Source: JACVRN01 sp036389255 (GTDB lineage: Bacteria; Acidobacteriota; Blastocatellia; Pyrinomonadales; Pyrinomonadaceae). Taken from it: a stretch of DNA of 64,000 nucleotides. The DNA is taken from the NCBI GenBank assembly GCA_036389255.1, contig DASVQI010000038.1, positions 186,001 through 250,000 of the forward strand. The letters are read 5' to 3'. Below the pieces are notes generated by a model. It was not told where the DNA came from. It saw nothing but the letters and a program-made list of their open reading frames with translations, and searched no databases. The position numbers were made by a program, and so were the translations under genes. This document shows, piece by piece, positions 1 through 9,156 of the stretch; positions within the stretch are counted from its first letter, which is position 1, and the number at the start of each line of letters is the position of its first letter.

Positions 1-423
1 CTTCTACTATCGTGGATAGATTTAGGGGCTCTCTCCGCGCATTCTCTTGCGCGGCGCGAAAAACAATTCTCTCTGTATCTAATGAATCTCTTTCCTGAAG
101 CGTTTCATCAGCCGGGTATCAAGGGAGCGTTTTTTTTCGACAATCTTGCGCCTGCCGGGCCTTCAGTCGCCTGAAAGCCCGAGAGGCTTGCGGGGCAGTC
201 TCTGCGGGTTGCCGTCACTGGGCCGTATACGGCAATGCGATTACTGCTCTGGTTGATTAATGAACGACTGAGAGTGAGCGCCGGAAGATATGGCGCGAGT
301 TCAGAAAATCGTAGACGCCTGAGGCCAAGCTCACGGGCGCTTCTTTTGAACTTGCCGAGACATATATCAGAGTCGGAATAAACTGTAAATATCCGGGCTA
401 TGGATTCTGAGGGCTGGAAATGA
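1..423. other. Left-edge stretch without a recognised gene
   Basis: I see no convincing reading frame, tRNA or rRNA here. A weak 6-bp GC stem (CCGCGC at 35-40 with GCGCGG at 49-54) is present, and the rest is mixed-composition DNA. It lies downstream of the leftward VWFA gene, beyond that gene's hairpin. Confidence 0.4.
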
Positions 424-460
424 AAATAGCTCAGAGGCCGGACTGGCCTCTGAGCTATTT
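424..460 (-). terminator. Strong hairpin downstream of VWFA gene
   Basis: A 16-bp perfect stem: AAATAGCTCAGAGGCC at 424-439, a 5-nt loop, and its complement at 445-460. It lies about 40 bases past the stop of the leftward VWFA gene. On the minus strand the stem is followed by a short T-rich run, so an intrinsic terminator is the simplest reading. Confidence 0.7.
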
Positions 461-499
461 GGTTCTTACCGATTGAACGGAAACTCTTCTCTTTCCCTC

Positions 500-1252
500 T
501 TAGTAAGCCTTGGCTAACTGCTCGTTCAACGCTTCGCGCAGGCGATTAAAATAGCCGTCGAAGGTGACGAAGCCGCTCGTGCCCTGAAAGAAGGCCCGCC
601 CGCCCGTCTCGTTCGAGAGACGATTGAGCGAACTCTGACCATAGCTCGCCAGCACGTTGCTGCGGCTCGTGAGCCCCACCGAAGGAGCGTAGAAAGAGTA
701 GACCGTGACGTTGCGGCGATTCGCTTCGTTGATGGCACGGCGCAGGTCTATGGAACCAATCGTTGACGAAGGGTCAAGCCCGCGCGACGCATCCAGCCCG
801 TCCGAGATAAGCAGCACCATGTTGCGATTCTTCCCCTGCCCGTCAAACTTCTTCAGAGCCTCTACTACCTCGACGTACGGATTGTAGGCCGACGCGAAAT
901 CGCTCGAAAGCGGGAGGCGAAGCGAGCGCGCAGCCTTGTCAAGCTCTTCCGTGAAGGGCTGACGCACCTGCAAGGAGCCGGAAGTGATGTAACCGACCAT
1001 CACGCGCGAGCCCTGAGGCAGGCTGCGTATGAAATCACGCGTCACATCCAGTTCGTTGCCGACTTTGGAAATCAGGTCATCCTGTATAAGCACCGCCAGA
1101 TTGACAGGCGCTTCAATGCGCGCCTTGGACGAAGCCGTCTTTCCGTCTTCGTCAGAAGCGGCCAGCACGCTTGCCGGAACGGCAACGAACGTGACTACGA
1201 CCAGCAGAAAGGCCGCTAAAATCGAACTTAATTTTCTTGCACCCTGAATCAT
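500..1252 (-). CDS. Secreted VWFA-domain protein, acidobacterial type
   Basis: About 250 residues. An N-terminal hydrophobic signal (around residues 5-30, ending near VPASVLA) is followed by a von Willebrand A fold: a strand with LAVLIQDD, a NMVLLISDGLD strand, and a C-terminal NRLSNETGGRAFF segment typical of acidobacterial VWFA-related secreted proteins. The ATG at 1252 was chosen over an upstream extension because the signal peptide starts here and AGGGGA lies about 9 bases upstream. The MIDAS-like DxSxS is degenerate (QDDLIS), so metal binding is doubtful. Exported adhesion or protein-protein interaction is inferred. A larger relative is encoded at 36948-38258. Confidence 0.8.
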   Translation of the reverse strand: MIQGARKLSSILAAFLLVVVTFVAVPASVLAASDEDGKTASSKARIEAPVNLAVLIQDDLISKVGNELDVTRDFIRSLPQGSRVMVGYITSGSLQVRQPFTEELDKAARSLRLPLSSDFASAYNPYVEVVEALKKFDGQGKNRNMVLLISDGLDASRGLDPSSTIGSIDLRRAINEANRRNVTVYSFYAPSVGLTSRSNVLASYGQSSLNRLSNETGGRAFFQGTSGFVTFDGYFNRLREALNEQLAKAY

Positions 1253-1785
1253 TCTTGTTTTCCCCTGTAATCGAGTCCCGCCACTATAATTAAAATAAGA
1301 AGGAGCCAAATCAGGCCGCTTCATACAACGAGCGCGTCTCTCAAAAAAGCCTTTTCGCGCCCCTTTAGTCCACCCGACGGGACAATTTCTTGCTAACTTA
1401 AGATGCCCCGGCGCACGAATGAGTGGCCTGAAAAGCGATGCGGAAGCCGGAAGGCAAAATGATGAAGCGATGAATAAATGAATCAATTTCTTCTGACTTC
1501 TGCAAAATTTTCTGAGGGCTGCCGTCCACAGAGGCAACGAGCGGCGACCATTATTTGAGCTCCTTCTTGCCCGCTCTATTGCAAACCGAAAACGTTTTGC
1601 GCTTTTTTTGGAGGCATGTACGAGAAAGCGGACATACCTCGATAGATACCTCTATTTATTGAGAAAAGCGCGAAAAAGTGTGTGGCGCGGATGACGAAAA
1701 TGTCTTGCCCTTGCGGCGGCCAGCGCTCTTTGTCAATCGAAAGCAGTATGCGAAACCGCTTGGTTTACTTTATAATCACGGCCGC
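1253..1785. promoter_or_regulatory. Divergent intergenic region, VWFA gene / sigma factor
   Basis: This holds the divergent promoters of the VWFA gene and the sigma gene. Around 1457-1492 is one arm-like run of GATGAA/AATGAATCAATT words related to the ATTGATTCA repeats elsewhere in the window. A 10-bp palindrome AAAACGTTTT lies at 1589-1598 inside a weak stem (1581-1600). GGAGG at 1610-1614 precedes a 9-codon open frame at 1616, probably fortuitous. TATAAT at 1771-1776 lies 9 bases before the sigma ATG, without an obvious -35. Confidence 0.35.
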
Positions 1786-2820
1786 ATGACCAAGCCTTTT
1801 GCGAAACTAGATGGCGTTCTGGAAGATTGCGTCTCGGAGATGGATGCGCTCTATGCGCGCTGTTTCGAGGCCGCGCCGAATTACGGCGTCCCCGTGGAAG
1901 ACTGGCGAGCCATGCTGCGCGGCGCGGTTGAGAAGTATCTCGTAGACCACGAGAACGGCAACGCGCCCAGCGCGCCGGAGGTACGCGCCTTCCTCGGAGA
2001 GCTTCAGGCGCAAGACCTTTATCTGGCGATGGGATGCGCGCGCGGCAACGAGCACGCATGGTGGGAGTTCGACCAATCCTACCGCCGCTACATAGAGCGA
2101 ATTGCGCGCCACTTGGCCAGTGTGGAGCTGGACGCGGAAGAGGTCATAGACTCCGTTTACGTGGAGCTTTACGGGACGCGCGTAGTCGAAAATACCCGGC
2201 TCTCGAAGTTCGCCACCTACACGGGACGCGGAACCTTGCGCGGGTGGCTGAGAACGGTTGTCTGGCACGCTGTGATTGATATGCACCGCGCGCGGCACGA
2301 TGAAATCTCTATTGACGACTGGTCGGAGAGCGGAGGCGAGACGCAGGACAGGCCCGGCTGGCGAGCGGAGGCGCGTGGCGGCGAAAGCGCTATGGTGGAT
2401 AGAATCGCACGCGAGCGATACAAGGAAGTGACCCTTGCGGCTCTGGACACTTCGCTCGCCACGCTGGACGACCACGAAAAGCTGTTGCTCCTCTACTACC
2501 ATGTGGAAGGGCTCAAGCTGCGCGAGATTGCCAGGCTGGTGGAAGAGCCGCAATCGCCCCTGCGTCGCTGGTTTCAGCGACAGTCCAAGCGCCGGACGGT
2601 TGCGCCGGAGGCGCGCGTGCATGAATCAACCATCATGCGCTGGCTGGAAAAAGTTTACGGTAAGGTTCTCGCACGCTTTCGAGAAGAGCTGGAAGAAAAG
2701 GGCGGATTAACGCCCGAAGAGATAGAGATTTGTCTTGGGATGGCGACCGAAGATTTAGCTGCCGACGATGTGCGTCGTCATCTAATGGATACCGAAAGCG
2801 AGAATTTGAGCAAAGGCTAG
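1786..2820 (+). CDS. Sigma-70 family RNA polymerase sigma factor, atypical
   Basis: About 344 residues, longer than a usual ECF sigma (about 180-200). The first ~90 residues match nothing I recognise. Sigma region 2 follows (YRRYIERIARHL ... YTGRGTLRGWLRTVVWHAVID) and then region 4 (LATLDDHEKLLLLYYHVEGL). The region-4 helix-turn-helix is split: after LKLREIARLVEE comes a basic insert of roughly 24 residues, then the presumed recognition helix STIMRWLEKVYGKVLARF. The frame opens upstream at 1678, but ATG 1786 is preferred by content; there is no clear Shine-Dalgarno sequence, and TATAAT at 1771 could make the message nearly leaderless. A soluble zinc-finger anti-sigma candidate follows 48 bases downstream, so the pair likely forms a regulatory unit. 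Confidence 0.8.
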   Translation: MTKPFAKLDGVLEDCVSEMDALYARCFEAAPNYGVPVEDWRAMLRGAVEKYLVDHENGNAPSAPEVRAFLGELQAQDLYLAMGCARGNEHAWWEFDQSYRRYIERIARHLASVELDAEEVIDSVYVELYGTRVVENTRLSKFATYTGRGTLRGWLRTVVWHAVIDMHRARHDEISIDDWSESGGETQDRPGWRAEARGGESAMVDRIARERYKEVTLAALDTSLATLDDHEKLLLLYYHVEGLKLREIARLVEEPQSPLRRWFQRQSKRRTVAPEARVHESTIMRWLEKVYGKVLARFREELEEKGGLTPEEIEICLGMATEDLAADDVRRHLMDTESENLSKG

Positions 2821-2868
2821 AAACAATAATCGTCCAAAAGGGCAAGGAGGCGGGAGGAGCCAGAAGCT

Positions 2869-3342
2869 GTGCCGCGACCGAAGAACAACAGAGAGACAGA
2901 GGGCATTCGCCTTATGATTCACCAGCACTTACAGCGCAGCGCGATGGTGGCACCGCCTGTCATAGCAGGAGTGCATCTGGATGAAGACGCTCTCTCCGCT
3001 TTCGTTGAAGGGCGATTGACGGAGACGGAGTCAGCGCCAGTCGTACAGCATCTGGTGGGCTGCGCCTTCTGCCGCCGCGCAACGGCCGAGCTTATACGGC
3101 TGGAAGCCGAGACTGGCCCGGCGGCCGAAACCGCGCTTCCCGCCAGTGAAGAAGAGCCGGGCCGGATTCGCAGCCTGCTGGACAAGCTGGCCTCGCGCGT
3201 TCTGCCGCAATCCGAAGGCGATTCTGTCTTCGCCTATCACGCACCCGCAGAAGACTTCAAGCCGAAGACGGAAACGACGCCCGCCAAGGAACAGAGCGAA
3301 GTCAACGCCGAAGGCGACGAGAAACAGGACGAAGAATTGTAG
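2869..3342 (+). CDS. Soluble zinc-finger anti-sigma-like protein
   Basis: 157 residues with a GTG start set by GGGAGGAG at 2852-2859. Around residues 38-75 is a zf-HC2/ZAS-like segment: DEDALSAFVEGRLTETES leading to HLVGCAFCRR, giving the H-x3-C-x2-C zinc ligands of ECF anti-sigma domains. No transmembrane segment is visible; the C-terminal half is acidic and low-complexity. It lies directly downstream of the atypical sigma factor, and I infer it binds that sigma in the cytoplasm. It could alternatively be an adaptor without inhibitory activity. Confidence 0.7.
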   Translation: MPRPKNNRETEGIRLMIHQHLQRSAMVAPPVIAGVHLDEDALSAFVEGRLTETESAPVVQHLVGCAFCRRATAELIRLEAETGPAAETALPASEEEPGRIRSLLDKLASRVLPQSEGDSVFAYHAPAEDFKPKTETTPAKEQSEVNAEGDEKQDEEL

Positions 3343-3376
3343 AAAAAGAGTAGCGACTGCTGACAAGTCCACATGA

Positions 3377-3411
3377 AAACGGCACGAAGGAAAGTAACCT
3401 TCGTGCCGTTT
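3377..3411. terminator. Bidirectional hairpin between anti-sigma and CNNM genes
   Basis: A 14-bp perfect stem (AAACGGCACGAAGG at 3377-3390, complement at 3398-3411) with a 7-nt loop, bounded by A and T runs on the two sides. It sits between convergent genes and would serve both strands. Confidence 0.75.
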
Positions 3412-3427
3412 CGTCTTGTTTCGCGGT

Positions 3428-4744
3428 TTATGCTATCGCTTCTTCTTCCGACTCCGGCGCGGGGACAAAGCGTATGCGGCGTATGCGGCGGCGCTCCACA
3501 CGCTCGACCGTGAAGCGCGCGCCTTCGTACTCAACCTCTTCGCCGGGACGAAGAAGCCGCCCCGTCTGCGCGAGCATGAATCCGGCGAGTGTCGTGTAGC
3601 CAGCCTCCTCCGGCAGCTTCAGTTTGAAGCGGCGGTTGGCGTCGCGCACGGCCAGCATCCCGTCCAGAATATACGTGCCGTTGTCTTCTACAATCTGGGC
3701 TCGCACCTCTTCGTCATACTCGTCGTTAATCTCACCGACAATCTCTTCCAGCAGGTCTTCCATGGTGACGATGCCTTCTATGCCTCCGTGCTCGTCTATG
3801 ACGAAGGCTAGGTGAGTTTGCGCCGCCTGCATCTGTGCCAGCACTCCGCCGAGTCGCGCGGTCGCGGGAATAAACATGGGCGGGTGCAGATGTTTTTCGA
3901 GCTCGAACTCGCTTGCCGACTTTCGTATGCACTGCATCAAATCTTTCATGAAGAGCACGCCCTGTATGTTGTCCAGACGCTCCGAGTAGACGGGCAGGCG
4001 CGAATAGCCCGTTTCGCAGAAAGCCTTCTCTGCCTCTTCAAGCGTGGCCGTGGAGGAGAGCGCGATGACGTTCATCCTCGGAATCATGGCCTCTCGCACC
4101 TCCGCCTGAGCAAAGTCCAGAACGCGGTTAATCAGGAGGCGCTCGCTCTCTTCCAGCATGCCGCCCTTCTGAGAGCTATTGACGAGCTGGCGAATCTCTT
4201 CCTCCGTGTAGATTGAGCCGTGGCCGCCCGTGTAGTGCAGGCCGATGAGGCCCACCGTGCGCGCGCTCGCCCAATCAAGCGCCCAGATGAAGGGACGAAA
4301 TACCTTGTAGAAAATCTGCATCGGAAGCGCCGTCCAGAGCGCCACATTCGCGGCACGCTCAAGGCCGAGAAGCTTCGGAGCCTGTTCGCCAATCACTATG
4401 TGAAGCGAGGTGATAATCCCGAAGGCTATGATGAAAGAGATGGTGTGAAGCAGAGCGTCGGAGACGCGCCCAGCGAGAGGGCCTTCCAGTATGTGCGCGA
4501 TTGCCGGCTCGCCTATCCAGCCCAGGGCGAGAGAGGCCAGCGTGATGCCCAACTGCGCCGCAGAAAGATAGGCGTTCATGTTATTGAGCAGGCCCATGAG
4601 CCTTTTGGCGGAGCCACTGCCGCCCGCCGCCAACGTCTCTATGCGCGAGCGACGCACGCTCACGAGCGCGAATTCCGCCGCGACGAAAAAACCGTTGGCT
4701 AAGACCAGCAGTAAGACGGCCACTACATTCAGAACTATATACAT
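3428..4744 (-). CDS. CNNM/CorC (HlyC) family membrane protein with CBS pair
   Basis: 438 residues from the ATG at 4744; the frame extends further upstream but only this start places the first membrane helix at the N terminus. Order: a DUF21/CNNM transmembrane domain (residues ~1-190, with NGFFVAAEFALVSVRRSR and IVIGEQAPK), two CBS motifs (~210-330, MIPRMNVIAL and GIEGIVTMEDLLEEIVGEI), and a CorC_HlyC C-terminal domain (~345-430). Family members are inner-membrane proteins linked to Mg2+/Co2+ efflux and homeostasis; that role is family knowledge. The full domain set is present. Confidence 0.9.
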   Translation of the reverse strand: MYIVLNVVAVLLLVLANGFFVAAEFALVSVRRSRIETLAAGGSGSAKRLMGLLNNMNAYLSAAQLGITLASLALGWIGEPAIAHILEGPLAGRVSDALLHTISFIIAFGIITSLHIVIGEQAPKLLGLERAANVALWTALPMQIFYKVFRPFIWALDWASARTVGLIGLHYTGGHGSIYTEEEIRQLVNSSQKGGMLEESERLLINRVLDFAQAEVREAMIPRMNVIALSSTATLEEAEKAFCETGYSRLPVYSERLDNIQGVLFMKDLMQCIRKSASEFELEKHLHPPMFIPATARLGGVLAQMQAAQTHLAFVIDEHGGIEGIVTMEDLLEEIVGEINDEYDEEVRAQIVEDNGTYILDGMLAVRDANRRFKLKLPEEAGYTTLAGFMLAQTGRLLRPGEEVEYEGARFTVERVERRRIRRIRFVPAPESEEEAIA

Positions 4745-4858
4745 ATACAAAAACGTCCCGGCGCATGGTTTTGCGATATCCGGGGGCTGCAATTTCTGTC
4801 TTAAGTTAATTAATCGGGTATAGCTTAAACTGCCGGGGCATGGCAGCACAACTTCAGC

Positions 4859-5956
4859 TCACGGCTGAAGCTGCTCGTGAAGGAGGCGGCAGAACTCGAC
4901 TATGCGGTTCTCGGCCCAGAAGCGGTCTTCGCCTTCGGAATCGGCAGCGACAAAGCCAACGTGTCCGCCGCTCTTAGTCGCCAACAGAATAATGTTGGGA
5001 TTTTGTTCGATTTCCGCATGGCGAAGCGGGTCGAACGGAATGAAGGGGTCGTCTTCGGCGTGTATGATGAGCGCGGGCTTTCGTATGCGCGGAAGCAGAG
5101 GAAGCGAGCTTGTGCGCGCGTAATAATCGTCCGCGTCCTTGTAGCCTCCGTGGCGCGCTGTAAAGCGCTCGTCAAAGTCTCGTATGGTGCGCACGCGCCG
5201 CAAGCCCTGTATGTCGTAAAGCTCAGGGAAGAGCTTCTTCTTCCTGCGCATGCGCGAGTGCAGGCTCCGCATGAAGCTCTTCTGGTAAAGCCAGTTCGAG
5301 CGGCGCTCGATGGTGTTTGCCGCCGCCACAAGGTCTACGGACGGCGAGATGGCGCAGATGCCTCTAAGCTCATCGGGCAAAGTCTCCGCCTCTTCGCCAG
5401 CCAGCCGCAGAGACATATTGCCGCTCATGGAAAAGCCCACAAGGTAGATTTCACTGAACCCGTCCGTCTCAATCAACTCGCGTATGACGAAGCGTATGTC
5501 GCCCGTCAGGCCGCTATGATAGATGGTCGGAGTCAGGTGCTCGGTCTTGCCGCAGGTGCGCAGGTTCAGACGCACCACGTTGAAGCCCGCGCGGAAAGCC
5601 TTGTCGGCCGTTCCCAGTATGTAGATGGATTCCGTGGAGCCTTCCAGACCGTGAAGCAAGAGCATGAGCGGGCGCTCCTGCTTCTGCGCCTGCCAGCGAT
5701 AATGCGCCAGCACGCGCACGCCCGGCTCGACTTCAAAAAGCCGCGCGTTGTCGCGCGACTGCTCCCTGAGCCTGCGGCGGCGCGGCCACGCGTAAGCGGC
5801 CAGCGTCTGCCCGTGCCCGCTCGTAAAGAGAGGGTGCGGGACGAAAGGCTTCTCTAGAAGCGACCGCCGTACGGGCTGAAGCGTCTCGCGCACAGAGCCC
5901 GGCACGCCGCCCCTTGGCGACACCGATTGAACTAAGGTTTCTGTCCCCTCACTCAT
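4859..5956 (-). CDS. Alpha/beta hydrolase, YheT-like
   Basis: 365 residues from ATG 5956 (a TTG five codons upstream is possible). It has the YheT/COG0429 layout: HPLFTSGHGQTLAAY near the N terminus, LLLHGLEGS oxyanion-hole strand, nucleophile elbow GFSMSGN, an acid in HAEDDPFIP and a late histidine in SGGHVGF. The elbow departs from the usual GxSxG because the last glycine is serine followed by glycine. Substrate is unknown; relatives are esterase-like cytoplasmic hydrolases. A short stem CTTCAGC/GCTGAAG overlaps the stop codon. Confidence 0.85.
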   Translation of the reverse strand: MSEGTETLVQSVSPRGGVPGSVRETLQPVRRSLLEKPFVPHPLFTSGHGQTLAAYAWPRRRRLREQSRDNARLFEVEPGVRVLAHYRWQAQKQERPLMLLLHGLEGSTESIYILGTADKAFRAGFNVVRLNLRTCGKTEHLTPTIYHSGLTGDIRFVIRELIETDGFSEIYLVGFSMSGNMSLRLAGEEAETLPDELRGICAISPSVDLVAAANTIERRSNWLYQKSFMRSLHSRMRRKKKLFPELYDIQGLRRVRTIRDFDERFTARHGGYKDADDYYARTSSLPLLPRIRKPALIIHAEDDPFIPFDPLRHAEIEQNPNIILLATKSGGHVGFVAADSEGEDRFWAENRIVEFCRLLHEQLQP

Positions 5957-6070
5957 CTCACGCGCCAGCAAACGGATTTCGCGCCCGCTCCGAAGATAAA
6001 AGAGAAATTATCAAAACTGCCGCCGGAAAATTTACAGCCACCCCGGCATCTCTGTCCAGACCTACGCCTT

Positions 6071-6307
6071 CTACGCCAATCGCGTAGGCTCGCCTGACGG
6101 CGGGTCGCCTGCGGGAAGAGGGCTGTCGGGCTCGCGCACGGGCGCGGCGGGCGAAGGATTTGTGTCGGGCGGAAGCGGGAGCGGCTCCGGCTGCTCCGGG
6201 TCTGGTTGAATAGGGTCTTGCGGGCGCGTCGGCGGAAGGTCTGGGTCGCCGGGTTGCGGCAAAGGCTCGCCGGGCTGCGGCGGTTCTGTGTTCGGATTAC
6301 GAGTCAT
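6071..6307 (-). CDS. Small proline-rich protein
   Basis: 78 residues, roughly one third proline, with repeated PxP, QPGxP and PEP-like words and no signal peptide or membrane segment. AAGGAG lies 9 bases before ATG 6307, which argues for real translation despite the low complexity. It follows recQ on the same strand after about 80 bases. Function unknown; probably intrinsically disordered. Confidence 0.6.
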   Translation of the reverse strand: MTRNPNTEPPQPGEPLPQPGDPDLPPTRPQDPIQPDPEQPEPLPLPPDTNPSPAAPVREPDSPLPAGDPPSGEPTRLA

Positions 6308-6385
6308 GAAATTTTAGCTCCTTATTCTTTATCGAGAAGGTTTGCAAAGGGTGGCGCGTCAAAGGCTCTCAAAAAAAAGTCCACT

Positions 6386-9016
6386 TCAATCGCTATCTTT
6401 CGCGGCCCGTTGAAGGGCGGCTACGACGAAGCGAATCATGCGGTAGTTGATGTGCGCGGGCAAAGCATCGCGCAGGGGGCGAAGAAGCTCCGTGCCAAGC
6501 TGCTCCACGGCAAGCTCAATCTGTGCGCGGTCTTCTTCGCGGACGTGGCGCGAGAGGTCGAAGGGGCGGCCCGCGACGATGCAGTCGGCCAGATGCTTCT
6601 CTATCGTCATCTCCGTGAGATTACGCCTCTGCGCAATCTCTTCCACGGAGAGCCCCTCGCAGTAGAGCGCGTAGGTTTCGTCCGCCGTGCTTACCTTCTT
6701 TTCAGCAGGGGCCGAGCGTGTCCCGCCGGAAGCCGAACTTGCGATGGTGCTGAGCGCCGTGTCCGTAATAGCAAGCTCTAAGCTCGCGCGCTCGCGCATG
6801 ACGTCTGCGCCGAATGATGAAAGCGACACTGTCGGATATGCACCTGCGGTCGTGTTGAGGCATCCGGCAGCGATGAGCGCTTCTATGTAGAGCATAAGCT
6901 CGTCCTGCGTCATGTCGTTCAAGATGCCGTAGGTCGAAAGCTGGTCAAGCCCCGCGTCTTTGACATTCTTTGCGCGAGAGCCGCGAAGCGTGGCGACCAG
7001 CATCCCCTTGCCGAAGCGTCCCTGCATGCGCGCCACGCAGGCCAGAATCTTTCTTACCAGCAGCATCTCCTCTTCCGTCAGTGCACGCGCCTGAGTGACG
7101 CTGATTTCAGCGCTCTCTTCATCATAGCCCGCGCTTTCCGCCTTTTGGCGCGCCCGCGCAATGCGCGACCGCTCGCTCAGCTCTTCCTCAAGGTCTAGCG
7201 CGACGGGCGTGTGCCTGCGAACGAAAGCGTCCAGCTCCGTTGGCGGCTCTAGCGGGGCTTCGGCGCTCCAAGCGTCGGGCGTGCGCTTTGTCGCGCCGCG
7301 AATCTCGGCTACGCAGTTGCCGCACATGCCGCAGCTCTCAGCGTGATGCGGGTCTCCGAAGTAATCCAGAATGAAGGCTCTGTAGCAGCGCTCCGTGTAG
7401 CAGAAGCTAATCATCTCTCGCAGCTTTCTCTGCTCAAGCGCGGCCCTGCGCGCCAAGTCCTGCGGGCGTATGCGAAGCGTGCGAGCCGGTTGCTCATCCA
7501 GCATCACGAGGCCGCGCGTGCGCCGGGCAGGCGTGTAGCTGATGATGCCGGACGTTTGAAGGCTGGAAAGAGAGCGACGGGTGGTGAGCAGGTCTAGCCC
7601 TATGGCGTCGGCCAGTTCCGAAACGTTCAGCTCCGTTTCCCCTTGTTCGCTGACGTCGAACCCGCCTAGAAGCCCTATGAGCGCCTGTCGTGCGCGCGTG
7701 TCGCGCTCTCCGATTGTCTGGCGCGCACGCTGCGGCGGCATGAGCAGCTTGATGGAGGCCCTGTTCTCTCCGGCCGCGCCGCGCTCTATGTGGCCCGCCT
7801 TCTCCAGAGTGATAAGGGCAGACTGCACGGCCATCTCGTTGCGTATGCCTGCTCGCTGCGCTATCTCGCGCGTGGAAAGCTCTATGCGCTCCTGTTTTAT
7901 GGCTACGAGGGTTTCGTAGACGCGCGCGATAAGCTCTGGCTGCGGGTAAGAGCCTTCTATGAAATAGTCCTGAGTGCGCTTGTCTGCGTAGTTGAAGAGA
8001 AGCTCGCAGTCGGAAGTGAGACGGTCGCGGCCAGCGCGGCCTATCTCCTGATAATAAGCTTCGATTGAGCCGGGCAGTTGATAGTGCGCCACGAAGCGTA
8101 TGTCGGATTTGTCTATGCCCATGCCGAAGGCGTTGGTGGCGACAATCATCTGCGTCTGCCCGCTCATGAACTCGTCCTGCGCGCCTGCTCGCGCGGCGTC
8201 TTCCATCCCCGCGTGATAGGCCACGACGCTCAGACCGGCAGTTTTAAGACGGGAGGCGACCTGCTCCACGGCCTTGCGCGTGGAGGTGTAGATGATGCCT
8301 GAGCCGCCCGCATGTTTGGCCGCGAGCGAGCGTATGCGCGTAATCTTTTCGCGCTCCTTCTGCGTGTGCGTGACGTTGATGGAGAGATTGGGACGGTCAA
8401 AGCCGCTCACGAAAGCGCGCGGCTCTTTCAGCGCCAGTTGCTCTATGATGTCGGCGCGAACGTAGGGCGTGGCGGTCGCCGTCAGAGCCACGGCCTGCGG
8501 CCGGCCTATGCGCTCAAGCGCGCCGCGCAATCTAAGATAGTCGGGCCGGAAATCATGTCCCCAGGTGGAGATGCAGTGCGCTTCGTCAACGGCGAATAGT
8601 GAGATGTGAGCGCTCTTCAGGGCTTCTATGAAATGGGCCGAGCGAAAGCGCTCGGGCGCGACGTAGACCAGCTTGAAGGCTCCGCGCCTGACGCCCTGAA
8701 TGCGCGCCTTCTGCTCTTCAAAGTCAATGGAGCTGTTGATAAAAGTGGCCGGAAGATTGCGCGCCAGCAGCGCGTCCACCTGATCTTTCATGAGCGCTAT
8801 GAGCGGCGAAATCACCAGCGTCGCACCCTCCAGCATGAGCGCGGGCAACTGGTAGCAGAGCGATTTCCCTCCGCCCGTGGGCATGACGACGACAGTGTCG
8901 TGCCCTTCCAGAACGGCCGAGATGACTTCGCGCTGGCCTTCGCGGAAATCCTCAAAGCCGAAATGGGTCTGAAGCGCCGCGAGCGCGTCCGTGATGGTCT
9001 GTGCTGCCTGAGTCAT
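6386..9016 (-). CDS. recQ: RecQ-family ATP-dependent DNA helicase
   Basis: 876 residues. It carries the full SF2 helicase motifs: FREGQREVI (motif 0), PTGGGKSLCYQLP (Walker A), VDEAHCISTWGHDFRPDY (motif II and aromatic loop), TATATP (III) and QEIGRAGRD (VI). A winged-helix-like segment follows (~380-500), then a zinc-binding region with CYTERC and CGMCGNC, a second winged helix of RQC type (~650-730), and a C-terminal helix-turn-helix segment (~780-860, LSVEEIAQRRNLTEMTIEKHL). It unwinds branched DNA in recombination and repair. At 876 residues it is longer than E. coli RecQ (about 610). The likely start is ATG 9016. Confidence 0.93.
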   Translation of the reverse strand: MTQAAQTITDALAALQTHFGFEDFREGQREVISAVLEGHDTVVVMPTGGGKSLCYQLPALMLEGATLVISPLIALMKDQVDALLARNLPATFINSSIDFEEQKARIQGVRRGAFKLVYVAPERFRSAHFIEALKSAHISLFAVDEAHCISTWGHDFRPDYLRLRGALERIGRPQAVALTATATPYVRADIIEQLALKEPRAFVSGFDRPNLSINVTHTQKEREKITRIRSLAAKHAGGSGIIYTSTRKAVEQVASRLKTAGLSVVAYHAGMEDAARAGAQDEFMSGQTQMIVATNAFGMGIDKSDIRFVAHYQLPGSIEAYYQEIGRAGRDRLTSDCELLFNYADKRTQDYFIEGSYPQPELIARVYETLVAIKQERIELSTREIAQRAGIRNEMAVQSALITLEKAGHIERGAAGENRASIKLLMPPQRARQTIGERDTRARQALIGLLGGFDVSEQGETELNVSELADAIGLDLLTTRRSLSSLQTSGIISYTPARRTRGLVMLDEQPARTLRIRPQDLARRAALEQRKLREMISFCYTERCYRAFILDYFGDPHHAESCGMCGNCVAEIRGATKRTPDAWSAEAPLEPPTELDAFVRRHTPVALDLEEELSERSRIARARQKAESAGYDEESAEISVTQARALTEEEMLLVRKILACVARMQGRFGKGMLVATLRGSRAKNVKDAGLDQLSTYGILNDMTQDELMLYIEALIAAGCLNTTAGAYPTVSLSSFGADVMRERASLELAITDTALSTIASSASGGTRSAPAEKKVSTADETYALYCEGLSVEEIAQRRNLTEMTIEKHLADCIVAGRPFDLSRHVREEDRAQIELAVEQLGTELLRPLRDALPAHINYRMIRFVVAALQRAAKDSD

Positions 9017-9044
9017 GGGCTGCCGAAAAAGAGTGAGTACAATG

Positions 9045-9150
9045 GAAGATTGTAGAAGGAAAAAGTAAAAAGGTAAAAGGCGGAAGAAAGGAGTTGTTGC
9101 TTCCGGCCTTTCTCAGCTTTTTCCTTTTGCCACTCTTTTCTGTAATCTTG
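9045..9150. repeat. Imperfect long inverted repeat, A/G-rich arms
   Basis: Left arm 9045-9086 (GAAGATTGTAGAAGGAAAAA onward, with AAAAAGG-like words) pairs imperfectly with right arm 9100-9150, both ending in GGAAG/CTTCC around a short loop. It lies in the short divergent gap between recQ and the next gene. It resembles the G-rich inverted repeats described below in architecture (short low-complexity words in both arms) but not in exact sequence. Confidence 0.6.
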
Positions 9151-9156
9151 AATCCG

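Noticed and set aside
1..423. Possible structured RNA at the left edge
   Set aside because: Only a weak 6-bp stem was found, with no recognisable tRNA, rRNA or riboswitch features.
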